A stretch of DNA of 64,000 nucleotides from Phytophthora colocasiae (lineage: Eukaryota > Oomycota > Peronosporomycetes > Peronosporales > Peronosporaceae): NCBI GenBank assembly GCA_018806915.1, contig JAGKQI010000088.1, positions 434,001-498,000 on the forward strand, given 5' to 3'. Position numbers and translations under genes: made by a program. Of the stretch, positions 41,691 through 52,739 are shown piece by piece. Positions within the stretch are counted from its first letter, which is position 1, and every line of letters begins with the position of its first letter. The notes beneath the pieces were generated by a model. The model searched no databases and was not told the DNA's origin. It saw only the letters and a list, made by a program, of their open reading frames with translations.

Positions 41691-41917
41691 CGAACAAGGA
41701 CTCGAAGATGATGCGACCCGCCCAAACATGCCCACAGCCTAAATGTTATCCATGAAACGAAAGAAGAGCATTACACAAGCTCTCAAACTTTATTGTTACA
41801 TCAGCTCCAAGATCCACGGTGCAACAATGATTTACCGGAATAAAACCATCCGACCGAGGAACAGAAATTTATATTTGAAATTTTGTTTTTATTTATTTTC
41901 TCTCCCACTTTTACAGA

Positions 41918-42310
41918 TCAAGAGACCAAGACGGAAGCGCCGCCTTGACCGACGAGTTTACCGAGCCACGTCGAAGGACTAGAGATCCAGTCCACACGGA
42001 AATGTGCGAAGTTGGAATTCCAGGAAATGCTCTCGTACTCGCTAGGGATGTCGAAAGCTGTGAGACCTTTGCTCTTCGCGTAGTCCGGGATCATCGTGGT
42101 GCCGCCAGAAGCACCGAGGGACTTGGGGCCAGCCTCGACGATCAGCACCGAAACGTTTGGATCACGAGACAAGTACTCAGCAGCAACGAGACTTCCGGGG
42201 CCGCTTCCAACGACAATTGCGTCGTATGTGGACTGAGCATCAACGACGGAGCTTGAAGACGCGAAAGCAACAAGAGCACAGGCCCTCAAATAAGCCTTGC
42301 CACCGAGCAT
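41918..42310 (-). pseudogene. GMC oxidoreductase, N-terminal fragment
   Basis: ATG at 42310, signal peptide (MLGGKAYLRACALVAFASSSSVVDA), then the FAD-binding Rossmann start YDAIVVGSGPGSLVAAEYL and EAGPKSLGASGG, as in glucose-methanol-choline/cellobiose dehydrogenase-like flavoenzymes. The frame reaches WLGKLVG, where family members normally continue into the conserved GGS/N region, then derails and stops at 41918. The remaining 400 or so residues are missing from the downstream DNA, so this is a truncated pseudogene. Confidence 0.7.
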
Positions 42311-42321
42311 TTTCCAGGGCT

Positions 42322-43030
42322 TCAAGTACGAGACTGATAGTCGTGTCGTGTGGTCTGGGTTGCCGAAGGAAAAAGGGGAAGTGTCCTGTTCTCTTCACCA
42401 ATTGAACCTGACGCATTAAGGCTTTGGAGTGTTTCAATGTATTCATGCATTGCCACGCTCTTGTGGTTTATCGTGTTTAATATGGGTGTCTCGTAAGGAC
42501 TTACTGGCTGATTCAAATGAAAAACGAACGAGAACACACTACTATCTGCGCTCCACTCTCTTTTACGCTTCGTGGAAATGGATGCCTTATCGGATCGTGT
42601 GGTGCTGGTGATCGTCGTGTGGACAGTCACGCTTTTCGTGGTCATACTCCAAGTGGACATACTGTCGGTGGTCTTTCTCCCAGTGGACGTACTGCCGGCT
42701 TTTTTCTCTGTGGACTTCCTTGGTTGATTTTCTCCGTGACCATGCTCATGGAGGAGACTGTTTCGGTTGTCGTGATTTTGATGAATGTGCCCATAATCCC
42801 GGTGGTGTTGGCGTGGGCTCGAAGATCTTGCTCTCGGTTTGTTGGCGTGCGTGTTTTCTGTGGCCCGGTTCGATAACAATGCTCGTATCAAGCAGTGCAA
42901 CAGAGAAAACGCTGCAAATATGAAATTGAAAGTATTGTGAAAGAGAAATTGAAGCCCTGGGAAATGAAAGAAGTGTCAAAGAGAAATGAAAGGCCGGCGC
43001 CATCGGTGGGTTAAATGCGATATATCTCGC
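42322..43030. other. Low-complexity coding-like stretch, no gene supported
   Basis: The stretch 42619-42720 repeats GTGGTCATACTCCAAGTGGA-like units, which code either SGHT/PSGRT or Ser/Thr-rich peptides. Frames are open on both strands but none has a recognisable start, domain or splice pattern. Confidence 0.35.
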
Positions 43031-44856
43031 TCATTCAAGTGAGAGAGCTGGACCAGCTAAGGCGGGCCGCCCGCGTTTCTTCTTAGCACGTTTGTCCACG
43101 AACACAGCTCTTTTGAGACCCGATGGTTCGACATGCAGACCCAGTTTGAATCGCACTGCAACTACATGAACGCAACTCCCCAGCTTGAACCACGTTCTGC
43201 AACTGCATTGTCGAAACTCAGCGTGTACAAACCAGCCTACTCCAGGTTGCGCTTCCGCTTCGAACTCGAAATCCGTCGCCTCTTGCTGCTCTGTTTCGGA
43301 TGCTTTGGTCGACAATTCTCTTGAGACGTACCGCTGGAATACACGGTACAATCGGCCGGATGGTACTCTAATCTGGGTGTCTTGCACCTCGACAATACTG
43401 AATGCGTTTTCGGAATTCAAGCGCCGATGGTCACGCAAAATGTTAGGGCTATCTCTCACTTCTGTTTGAAATGGAAGTGATAATATCGCCTGAAGTGAGC
43501 AGCACTGCAAAAGCTGAACAAAGAGAGCGTTCAGTCGGAGTAACCTTCGCTGGGTGTGCTGCTGTTTGAAACGGCCGTTAAAGTTCTCAATTGGATTGTT
43601 TGTTTTGGCCATTCCATGGGAGATTCGAGACACTGCCAATTCCGATATCGACCTGTCATCCACTGACTGAGAAAGTAAGAGCTGAAGTCTGCCAAATCCG
43701 AGTCGGTATTCCAGGATGCCAATGCTTCCTTCATCCTGTTTTGCAGCTCGAGTGGATCTCGAGCGTAGTGGATCGCGTACACGTGTCTAAACACAACCGC
43801 TCTCTTTGCCGAACTGAAGTGTGCTATGTGCTTCTTCACGTTCTTCACAACGTGAAAAAAACACATCAAAAACTTTGGCTGTTTATCCAGGGCGAGACTT
43901 TGGATAGCAATTGACTCGAAGCCGCTGCGTTGCGCAGCGTCAGCATCCATCATGACGTAGCCGATTCCTGGAGTATCGCCCGTAATATTGAAATACATGT
44001 CTAGTGTGGAGCGGATGGCAGCTTCCCATCGTTTTTGCTTGATGTCAGATACCAAGAACAGAGCAACTAAATGGAACTGTCGCCACATATCCGATATTCC
44101 GATCGCGATAACAGGAAAACCACGCGTGTTCAGTTTGAATGTTGCGTCAAGGTGCGTCATGTACTGTGCAGCAAACTGAAGACGGCGAATCGTAGATTTT
44201 GTGGCAAATCCTACTAGTAAGGGATCCTCATCAGAGCCTTCTCCAAGAAGAGGTTCCCCATTTGGGTCCACAGGAAAACCAAAGGTGAATGCCTCATTTT
44301 CCTCAAGATTGTGTGTGTATCGGTGGGTTTTGGCCAATGTAGCCATTTCGTCCACAAAATCGTTGTCATTCAAGACATTTTTGCGGTGGTTCCGGACACG
44401 CGTCTGGACTCGGGCCAGCAATTGCTTGGGGTCGATATCCTGAAAATTATACTTGAGTGCCAGCTTGTTTAAGACAACCGAAGGTTTTTCCCCTGCAGCA
44501 GCACGTTCCTTGATAAACCGATGCATGCTGAGGCTGATCTTGCAATTCTTCGGTGAATTTGCGGTAGATAAGTGGATACCACTCTGGTAAACATCACTAC
44601 GCGATGTCAGCATACAGGTGTGGATCTTGACAAACCACATGCAGCTTTCCTGACTTGCTGCGACTACTGAACACGTCGAAGACGAGCACTTCAGGATAGT
44701 GTACCGCATCTTGTGGTTATCCACGTTTGGTGAACAGATCTGACATCTCTCTTTCTGGTTTTTGCTTTTAAGCCAGCTCTTTTGTTTGTCCATGAAGTCT
44801 TCAAGATCATGCTCAGTCACACAAGAGCTCACTTTCTGCCACACGTAGGCCGGCAT
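43031..44856 (-). pseudogene. MULE-type transposase with SWIM finger, one frameshift
   Basis: From ATG 44856 the first frame has a Cys-rich head (CQICSPNVDNHKMRY, CSSSTC), a long linker, then the transposase core: Asp in MTHLDATFKLNTRG, Asp in MMDADAAQRSGFE, and CFFHVVKNVKKH. Near 43616-43622, in a CCC/GGG run, the frame changes; the next frame carries the third acid (AKTNNPIENFNGRF), the SWIM finger CSCRTWFKLGSCVHVVAV and a basic tail RAKKKRGRP, ending at 43031. One missing base explains the break. Terminal repeats were not found. It is a different lineage from the other two MULE transposases here. Confidence 0.82.
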
Positions 44857-44879
44857 TGCGAGGACTGGCAAGACGCGGA

Positions 44880-45751
44880 GTTAGTAGGAGCAGGTAGGGA
44901 GATTCCGCGGGTCTTGTTAGGGTCGTCGGGTTCAGGACCTTAGATCAGGAGGAAGCCAATGTAAAAATGAAGAATAGCGATAATATCAATGCTTGTGGAT
45001 GTCTGCAGTATCTAGAAGTATTTTTAATCTGAACCGCTGCAAAAAATAGTCCTCAGACGCAAAGGACGTCTTTTGCAGCATATGAAGCCGTGCAGCCAAT
45101 GGGATCAAGCGTCTCTGTAGTTCTGTGCAACGACTCTGTATTCCTGGCCCACTTTGCTGTAGTGCCGTTCCATTATCTGTAATTTGGGTATGGTATCTGT
45201 ATTTTTGTCTCTGCTTCTGTACATACGCAAACTTATTCTGTAGAATGCACTCTCGCTCCATGTGTGGAGCCATGACTAAGAAATGATCAAGACACTAATA
45301 TTCCAAGCATACCAAACGGATGCAAACACTTCATGTACTTTAGTACAATAGGATTAGCTTTCTTTGTCACTACCTCTCTGCATGCTCTGAGTGGTGAAGT
45401 TTTCTCTCGATTTGCGACCATTTCTATAAGGGACGCACACAATGGGGTGCTTAACACCGTATTGAAAATACGTACGGCAACGAAGCCCGCGGCAATGCTA
45501 GGATAGTATCCTCGGAAGTGCACACCGCACACTGTACAATGTACCTTATCGTATCGAGCCATAATTTACTATTACGCATGGCTTACGTTATTTTTTGCCA
45601 TCAACGATGTTTTGCCGTCAACTGCTTTTGGTGGTGTGTCGCGTAAACTGGCATACGGTACGCTACAACTAGACAGCGCAAGGTTCCTGTCGATATTGAC
45701 TCAATACTATCGAGTCACTGCAACCAAATACTTCCAGCAAAAATTCCAGCT
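44880..45751. other. No supported gene
   Basis: Two short minus-strand frames (45562-45287, starting MARYDKVHCTVCGV; 45273-44986) look protein-like and could be a decayed transposon with a CxxC finger, but they are in different frames and match nothing I recognise. The right end carries the 3' side of the ABC transporter. Confidence 0.35.
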
Positions 45752-48700
45752 TTATCTCTTCTGGTGGTTGAGGTGCCGCAACGCTAGCAACGAAAGCACG
45801 CGGAGGATGATGATGTAGCCGATAATACAGCCAAACCAGGTCCAGATATCGTCGTGCTTGATGTTATAGACTTGATCAATGTACTCTTTCACGGAAACGC
45901 GACCAATGGATAATGGCGCGTTCTCAAGGATCTCGCACCCAACGTGACTGTCCTGTTGCTGTGGGCAGTCGCTGTATAGGAGAGCAACTAGCACTGAGAG
46001 CGAATACCGATGAGGGGAAATGTAGTAACACCACTTGTACATGGCAGGAATGAAAGCTGCTGGTGGATTGAAACCGGAGAAAAGCAGAAAAAACGAATTG
46101 AATAAAGCTCCAACAATTGTTGCAAGTTCGAGAGTTGGCAGGGCATACACGAGGAATTGACCCAGGTAAATCTCCACCAGTAAAAACAGCGATACGTTGA
46201 CCCAGTAGAGCAAACCTGTCCCAATCGACGTGAAACCCAGCAGTGGGTAGAAGACAGCGGAGAATAGCAATCCACTCGTAAAAGCGTACGGAATCTCCAC
46301 CAGGGTCGATCCCACAAAGTACCAGAACACATGGTACGTTTGAGCGTTTTGTTCACGGTAAAAGGATGCTCGCTCTCGAGCTGTAAAAGGTAAAACACTC
46401 TCGAACACGATGTTTCCTTGGCATAAAGCCGTCATGAGGATCACACCAACCGCTGTGTTAATTCCTTGGTATGTTGTGAAGTCTCCACGGAAGAGTAAAA
46501 AACCAAAGATTAATCCCAAACCCAGTGAGATCGCGAGACGCGTAATGTTATAGGAAGGTGTTCTCCAGTAAATCGTGAAAAACCGCCAGGTCAATAACCA
46601 AAACTGCGTCAACGAAGTTGCAGTGCGATTCGTGGTTAACGCTCTATCCAGGAGACAAGTGTGCGTGGGGTGAATGAGGTTTAATTTGCTCAAAAGAGCC
46701 TGATATTCGCGACTACGACGGAAACGATGGACGAAATCAATATTTCCCCTTCCATTCCGTGATGATTCAATCCCAGCTCCAATGCTTTCGAGCACCCACG
46801 TCGCAGGGTTCTGGCCTTCCGGAAGTCGAGGAACACCCGGAATGGCTTCAAAATAGTCAATTAGATGTCCACATTCACGTTGATCTGGTGAAGCGTTTAC
46901 TAATTCGCCAAAGAAAACCATTTCTCCACCGCTTTTGAGCAGCAACAAGTTGTCAAAGAGGAAGAATATCTCGGGAGATGGCTGGTGGATGGTGCAAACA
47001 ACGGTAATTCCACTGTTTGCCACTTTTCGGACGCCATCCATAACCATCTTGGCTGAATGAGCGTCCAATCCGCTGGTAGGTTCGTCCATAAAGAGCACAC
47101 TGGGCTGTGCTGCCAGTTCCACACCGATCGTCACTCGTTTTAACTGCTCCTGCGATCGCCCTCTGATTAATTGGTCGGCGATTGAGTGTAGATTTAAGAG
47201 CTTTAACAACTCTTCAACCGATGCGCGCTTCTTCTCAGATGGAATTCTGCTGTCTTGGCGTAAAAAAGCACTAAATGTTAGTGCTTCTCGGATCGTGGAG
47301 GCCTCGGAGTGGATATCTCGTTGTTCGCAGTACCCGGTGCGGTATGTTATTGCTCGTTCAGTGGCTGGACGGCCATTGAGTTGAATTTCACCGCGAATCA
47401 CCCCACCAGCCTTCCGACCAGCAACTACATCCAATAACGTTGTTTTACCAGCACCAGTCGACCCCATAAGAGCAGTCATTGTACCTGGAAGAGCGAACCC
47501 ACTCACTCCTTTGAGTAAATCTATTGATCCATTCTTGGTCTTCACCGAATAGCAGAGATTCATCATGGATACAGTGACTGGATTGAATTGTCTCTTGTCA
47601 TGGACATCAACTGAAGCATTGAGTGGGGTGTTTGTACTGGATTCTGATGCAATTTTAAAGTAGAAGTCCGAGTATTGTTGCTCCAGCTGTAACTCAAGTT
47701 TGATCACCTCTTTCTTCCGAGTGCACTTCGTGGTATCCCTTCTAATAGGGTCCATTGCAATAGAATGATCAAACCGTTTGCGCTCGAGTATATAGCTGGC
47801 AAGTACCATGAAAAGGAGGATCGCAAGTACAAGGAAAGCTAAACCACCCCAGACCCACTCTTCTTGAGCAGGCACGTCATATTGGGACAGCAAATACTCC
47901 CCAATTGTCGAGTTAAAACGTTCACAATAGTCTTCGCCTTCGTAATCACACACTTGAAAGATCGAGGATCGATACTGACTCACAAGCACCGAGCGCAAAC
48001 ACCAAGACACTGGATTAATCCAGTACAACCACGAGAAAGCAATCGGAATTTGAGCCAAAGGAACCACAAAACCAGCGAAAACACTGACGAAAACTGTCGC
48101 TAAAGACGCTAGAGGTTGCGCAACTTCAAGACTGGGGGAAAGCGCTGATAGTACCACAAAGGAACCACTCAACGCCATGCTGGATAGAATCATACCAAGC
48201 AAAAACACCAGGAAGGGGGCGATTTCAGCGACAAAGCCACACATCCAGTAGACAAGAGATCCGAACAATAAACATTCACTGACCACAACAGGTGTAGCTG
48301 CTGCGAGATACGCCACTACGAACGTTAAAGTCCGGTAAAAATTGGCACGGCGTTGCTTGTAGAAAACTTCTCGAGTTACCATGAACGTTGTCATTTCCGA
48401 AACTTGTCCAACTGATAGAAAAATCGCAGTTTGGTACACAATTCCCAGCGCCACTTGCACATTAGTGAGGTCAACTTTGAAGAATGTGGTTCCGTAGATA
48501 AATCCACCACCGATCACCATCAAAGCTCGGACACAAAGAAATTTTTTGTTGCGGAGAGTGATAGTCAGCTGGCGCTTTACCAACGTTGAAGTGCTGGTCC
48601 AGAAGGATTGTCGGTATTGTGGTGTTGTCAGCAAATGTTGCACTGCGTCACGAAACATTTCCATAGAAGGTGGAATTTCCAACATTCTCATTGTATCCTT

Positions 48701-49744
48701 GAAAAGTGACGACTGCCTGAAGCGATCGGCGAATTCTCTTCCACGTCTGGGGATTCGAGACGATAAATTACCAGTTCGAATCATTTCATACTGTTTCTGT
48801 TGTTTGGTGGCAATATCCAAGAGGAAATCAGCGATATCAACATCAAGTGGACAAACCAAGCCAAGATTCTGGAAATACGGCAGTACCTGGTCACGAGGTC
48901 CATGGTAGAGAACGTCGCCGTCATTTAGCAACAAAACGTTGTCAAAAAGCTCGAATACTTCTGGTGTAGGCTGTAGAAGTGACATCACAATGGTTTTCTG
49001 TTCATTCCTGGCGATTTCACGCTGCCTCCATATGATATCAAACGTTGTAGCGCTGTCCAAACCCGTACTGATCTCGTCCAGGAAGGCGATAGATTTCGTT
49101 CCAAACTGCATTTCGCCACTTGTCACGCGTCTGCACTCTCCACCAGAGACTCCACGATTTAAAGTATTGCCAATCTGGGTATCACGACAGGAATTTAAGC
49201 CAAACTGGTCTATTATCGCTTCTGTACAATGCTGAAGTTGATCCAAATGACCGGCACAGCACAAATGCGCAAAGTCGAGTGTCTCCTGCACCGTTAAAGA
49301 AGGGAAATGATGGTCATTTTGTGGCACGTACGAAGCGAACTGTGGCAACTTTGGTAACACTTCCTTCCATTCCAACCCATTGTACGAAATTTCACCTTTC
49401 ATAGTGACATTCTTGTCCATTGAAAATTGACCAGCCAACACCTTCATAAGCATCGATTTACCAGATCCTGGCTGACCAAGAAAGAGAGTGAGTGTACCCG
49501 GCTTGAACACAGCATTGACTTGGTTGAGAATGTGTCGTTGAGTTCGACGCCTTGAGCCGATAAACCTGCCAACTGCATGCTTTAGAGTGTTGAAAATTGA
49601 CGGCAACCCAGATGATTCTCCGCTTAAAGCATCAGTCTCAATAACCACTGAGAGTTCTTTGCACCTCACTTCCAATCTCGGTAGTAGCGATTCAGCTTTG
49701 CCCATATTCACGAAAATTGGGGAATGGTCTGTGTACAACTGCAT
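45752..49744 (-). CDS. PDR-type (ABCG full-size) multidrug transporter
   Basis: 1,330 residues, no intron, the usual size for oomycete pleiotropic drug resistance transporters. Order is NBD-TMD-NBD-TMD. NBD1: Walker A GQPGSGKSM near residue 90, signature VSGGECRR, Walker B AFLDEISTGLDSATT. NBD2: Walker A GSTGAGKTTLLD, degenerate signature SQEQLKRVTIGVEL as in fungal PDR proteins, Walker B LFMDEPTSGLDA. Each half has about six membrane segments. Such proteins export drugs, plant defence compounds or sterols at the plasma membrane; the substrate is unknown. Start at ATG 49744 gives a short N terminus of about 70 residues before NBD1. No lesion seen; one of the few large intact genes in the right half. 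Confidence 0.93.
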   Translation of the reverse strand: MQLYTDHSPIFVNMGKAESLLPRLEVRCKELSVVIETDALSGESSGLPSIFNTLKHAVGRFIGSRRRTQRHILNQVNAVFKPGTLTLFLGQPGSGKSMLMKVLAGQFSMDKNVTMKGEISYNGLEWKEVLPKLPQFASYVPQNDHHFPSLTVQETLDFAHLCCAGHLDQLQHCTEAIIDQFGLNSCRDTQIGNTLNRGVSGGECRRVTSGEMQFGTKSIAFLDEISTGLDSATTFDIIWRQREIARNEQKTIVMSLLQPTPEVFELFDNVLLLNDGDVLYHGPRDQVLPYFQNLGLVCPLDVDIADFLLDIATKQQKQYEMIRTGNLSSRIPRRGREFADRFRQSSLFKDTMRMLEIPPSMEMFRDAVQHLLTTPQYRQSFWTSTSTLVKRQLTITLRNKKFLCVRALMVIGGGFIYGTTFFKVDLTNVQVALGIVYQTAIFLSVGQVSEMTTFMVTREVFYKQRRANFYRTLTFVVAYLAAATPVVVSECLLFGSLVYWMCGFVAEIAPFLVFLLGMILSSMALSGSFVVLSALSPSLEVAQPLASLATVFVSVFAGFVVPLAQIPIAFSWLYWINPVSWCLRSVLVSQYRSSIFQVCDYEGEDYCERFNSTIGEYLLSQYDVPAQEEWVWGGLAFLVLAILLFMVLASYILERKRFDHSIAMDPIRRDTTKCTRKKEVIKLELQLEQQYSDFYFKIASESSTNTPLNASVDVHDKRQFNPVTVSMMNLCYSVKTKNGSIDLLKGVSGFALPGTMTALMGSTGAGKTTLLDVVAGRKAGGVIRGEIQLNGRPATERAITYRTGYCEQRDIHSEASTIREALTFSAFLRQDSRIPSEKKRASVEELLKLLNLHSIADQLIRGRSQEQLKRVTIGVELAAQPSVLFMDEPTSGLDAHSAKMVMDGVRKVANSGITVVCTIHQPSPEIFFLFDNLLLLKSGGEMVFFGELVNASPDQRECGHLIDYFEAIPGVPRLPEGQNPATWVLESIGAGIESSRNGRGNIDFVHRFRRSREYQALLSKLNLIHPTHTCLLDRALTTNRTATSLTQFWLLTWRFFTIYWRTPSYNITRLAISLGLGLIFGFLLFRGDFTTYQGINTAVGVILMTALCQGNIVFESVLPFTARERASFYREQNAQTYHVFWYFVGSTLVEIPYAFTSGLLFSAVFYPLLGFTSIGTGLLYWVNVSLFLLVEIYLGQFLVYALPTLELATIVGALFNSFFLLFSGFNPPAAFIPAMYKWCYYISPHRYSLSVLVALLYSDCPQQQDSHVGCEILENAPLSIGRVSVKEYIDQVYNIKHDDIWTWFGCIIGYIIILRVLSLLALRHLNHQKR

Positions 49745-49923
49745 GGCCGGCCATCCACTGATTGACGTAGGGGTGTTCTACAGTATAGCATCCAACACTT
49801 TAGGGTCTAGAGCGTTCCACTTGATACGAAGCGTGTGGATGTTCCCTCGATATGAACCAGCACATTCATACCAGCAACCCCCCACTTCCATTCGCAAATT
49901 TTGCGTGAACAATTCAAGTCAAA

Positions 49924-50385
49924 ATGGCCTTTTCACTTGATGTGGCAATCGTGGCATTGCTGTGGTTGGTAAGACTATCAGTGGGCGATGCCAAGATGTA
50001 CCTGTACTTCAACAATCGATTCATGGGGTTCGGCTTTAGCCACACGCAACGTTGATACACCATTTCGCACTGCTGGGACGACCACAGCAAAGACTCCGAG
50101 TGGAAGAACCTCCCTAAACAAGGAGAGATAGTCTGGTATGAGGACAAGTACTGTGACGGCGTTTGGATATCTAAAGACGGCCCGAAAGGCTCCATCAACT
50201 TCAAAGGCACCAAACTCTACAACAAAGTGTCTTCCTTCATGGTTCGAGAGTATGGTCTGTATCCGACCGATGGTGTGGTTGACCACTGCCACGAGAACAG
50301 CGTATACAACCCTTTGAACGCCAGTCACTTTTTCATTGATCTGGACTCCAGTGAGATCGCTTCCAATGGATCGATGACAGCTTAA
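49924..50385 (+). pseudogene. Small secreted cysteine-containing protein, one in-frame TGA
   Basis: ATG 49924 opens a signal peptide (MAFSLDVAIVALLWLVRLSVGDA) and a 153-codon frame to TAA at 50383-50385, broken only by TGA at 50053-50055. The mature part has three Cys and aromatic-rich strands (KMYLYFNNRFMGFGF, HCWDDHS, GEIVWYEDKYCDGVWI) that faintly resemble beta/gamma-crystallin-like secreted proteins; the family is not certain. TGG to TGA would explain the stop. It lies about 180 bp from the divergent ABC transporter start. Confidence 0.65.
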
Positions 50386-51029
50386 GCCAGAGAAAAACTT
50401 GATGTTAACGCCACCTTGAAATCATATACTTGGTGGCAGAATTTCCCCTTTGCAATGCACCTAGGTTAGACATACAGACAGCCCACAATGAGTTTATCGG
50501 GCTGTCCTCACGTTTCAGGTGCATGTCTTGATACAGGCCATGTGGTAACCATCACGCCTTCCGAGCACCGAAAAGATGTTAGCGTCGATGCTATTCGTTA
50601 TCCGAGGTGGTTCTTCAGCTACCACCCCCTCGAGATTTTTTGACGCAGTGCTGGTGTTAATACATCCACTGTTTTAGACAATACTCGACGCCAAACACAG
50701 CACGTTGAAGCCATTTGTACTGTGATCGTCTCGTTGACAGGGTCCAACCCCTGGGTCAACGATGAAGACTGCAAACTCTTTGGTAACCAGCCATTTATTT
50801 CCCTTCGTCCAATGCAATCTTTAGCGATACGCCTCTATCATCTGCTCCTCTATTGCATGTTGCGAGAAAGTATCTCACACCAAATGGACCTGAACTTTTC
50901 TGAAGGGTTTTGGCTACTAACGGAGGGAATAAAACAGCCGCTCTTTTGTGGCGCACTTCCCTGCCTGCGTCCATCAAGCCTTTCGACTCATAACACACAC
51001 AATACTCCCACTCAATCCAATCAATCTCC
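50386..51029. other. Intergenic, no gene seen
   Basis: Upstream region of the first TKL kinase. No frame or repeat of note. Confidence 0.45.
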
Positions 51030-52604
51030 ATGCGAGGTGTCCGGCGGTTGCTCGATGCGTCTGCCTCCGCTTCCTCGTCTCCGTCCAGTGATTTCCCGTA
51101 CGCCATCGTCATTGGCTCGGCTGTGGGCGTTCTGGCTGTGATTCTCATCGTCGTGGGGCTCTTTTTCTACTGTAAAGAGCGCAAACGCAACAAGGAACTG
51201 GCACTGGAGCCGTACGTCAACTTGGCGCCCAATCCACCGGCCAGTCAATTGTCCCCGGGCATTGCAACGGCAGCAAACCAGCGTTCGGTCAACAATCCTA
51301 CCAAATTGCAGCTCTCCGGGTCCATGGACGCCCACGCTGGCTTCTACGTCATGACGTCACCTGTCAATACTAGTGTATTGCCTCCTGTTGTGCTTAAACC
51401 TACGGGAAGTCTCGGTTCTTCCAGTAGATTGGACCCCCAGTCGTCGTCGTTTCTTGCTAGTGATCCGTCAGTTCACAAGTCAGAAGGACAAAGCTTCGAC
51501 AAGAGTTTCCATGATACTCAGGACCTCGACATGTTTGACACTTCTGCACGTAGCAGAGTTAACTCTTTTGAGGGACACGAGAGCTTCCGACGAGCTATGG
51601 GATATAGTGACAACAGCAGCAGTGCACAGACGGCCAATAGCAACAGCAACAACAACGAGTCAGCATGGCCAAGTTCAGGTCACGGAGGACTTTGGGACGA
51701 TCCGTCTATTGTTGCAGCTCGAATTCCAATGGACAGAATCACCCCAGGTGAAGTCATTAGTCGGGGAGGATTCGGTGAAGTGCTGCGTGGAATGTACAAG
51801 GAGCGAGATGTGGCTATTAAACGTCTACTGCCGGAGTCAAGGAAGGATCTGGCCAAGATTGAAGAATTTCTAGCAGAAGTCAAGCTACAAGCAGCTCTGG
51901 AGCATGAACGAGTGGTGAAATTTGTAGGTGTGGCTTGGGACTCTCTTACGGACTTATGTGTGGTGTCGGAGTTCATGGACGGCGGAGATTTGCGTGCTCT
52001 ACTGATCAGATTCGATGAAGTGGACCACCGACCCATGGGTTTCGATGCGGAGAAGTCCCGGGTGGCATTGGATGTGGCCCATGCACTCACGTATTTGCAC
52101 TGTTTAGACCCTATGGTGCTGCATCGTGACCTCAAGTCCAAGAACATCCTGCTCGATAGAAGATGGCGTGCAAAATTGACTGATTTCGGCGTATCACGGG
52201 AACGGAGTGACCGAACGATGACGGCTGGAGTGGGGACGTCGTTGTGGATGGCTCCGGAGGTTATGATGGGAGAGCGATACGATGAGAAGGCAGATTTGTT
52301 CTCCTTCGGTATCGTTCTGAGCGAACTGGACTCGCATAAGCTTCCGTATGCCAGCGCGAAAATCACTGAGACTGGACGTGTTATCCCAGATACAGCCATC
52401 CTCCAGCTTGTGTCCAGTGGCAGACTCAGTGTGGACTTCACCCCACCAGCTTCTCCAGCTCTGGAGGCGATGGTACATCTCGGAAAGGCTTGCGTGGCTT
52501 TCGAGCCGGATGCACGACCTACTGCAGCTCAAGCTTTGTACCAGATGCAACTCGTCATGCGTGCCTTCGCCCAGGAAGAAGCAGAGGAATCCTACGTGTT
52601 TTAA
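51030..52604 (+). CDS. Membrane-anchored TKL-type protein kinase 1, active-type
   Basis: 524 residues, no intron. Very short outside part, one membrane segment at about 25-47 followed by basic KERKRNK, then a Ser/Asn-rich linker and a kinase domain from about 240. All catalytic motifs are present: G-loop SRGGFGEV (246-253), VAIK Lys 264, HRDLKSKN (365-), DFG (385-387), and WMAPE. TKL family, like plant receptor-like kinases and the large oomycete TKL set. Autophosphorylating Ser/Thr activity is expected. Convergent with kinase 2, 135 bp apart. No signal peptide, so the membrane segment would act as anchor. Confidence 0.9.
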   Translation: MRGVRRLLDASASASSSPSSDFPYAIVIGSAVGVLAVILIVVGLFFYCKERKRNKELALEPYVNLAPNPPASQLSPGIATAANQRSVNNPTKLQLSGSMDAHAGFYVMTSPVNTSVLPPVVLKPTGSLGSSSRLDPQSSSFLASDPSVHKSEGQSFDKSFHDTQDLDMFDTSARSRVNSFEGHESFRRAMGYSDNSSSAQTANSNSNNNESAWPSSGHGGLWDDPSIVAARIPMDRITPGEVISRGGFGEVLRGMYKERDVAIKRLLPESRKDLAKIEEFLAEVKLQAALEHERVVKFVGVAWDSLTDLCVVSEFMDGGDLRALLIRFDEVDHRPMGFDAEKSRVALDVAHALTYLHCLDPMVLHRDLKSKNILLDRRWRAKLTDFGVSRERSDRTMTAGVGTSLWMAPEVMMGERYDEKADLFSFGIVLSELDSHKLPYASAKITETGRVIPDTAILQLVSSGRLSVDFTPPASPALEAMVHLGKACVAFEPDARPTAAQALYQMQLVMRAFAQEEAEESYVF

Positions 52605-52739
52605 AATTCTCATAGCTAAAATCTTGTAATTATCCTTGCTCACGTGAGTCTCATTCCTACAATTATGTGGTAATTGTGCGATTCTACGCTGCAATGGCGT
52701 GTCTCCTTATCTTTTAACGTTTCCATAGTTCCCACTGCT

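Noticed and set aside
42322..42923. Ser/Thr/His-rich minus-strand frame as a host gene
   Set aside because: Frames are open on both strands because of a short repeat, and no conserved feature was found.
45287..45562. Frame MARYDKVHCTVCGV as a BED-finger hAT transposase
   Set aside because: Only one CxxC pair is visible and the following frame is shifted; no catalytic part found.
52194..52694. Minus-strand frames over the kinase cluster
   Set aside because: Antisense shadows of kinase exons with intact motifs.
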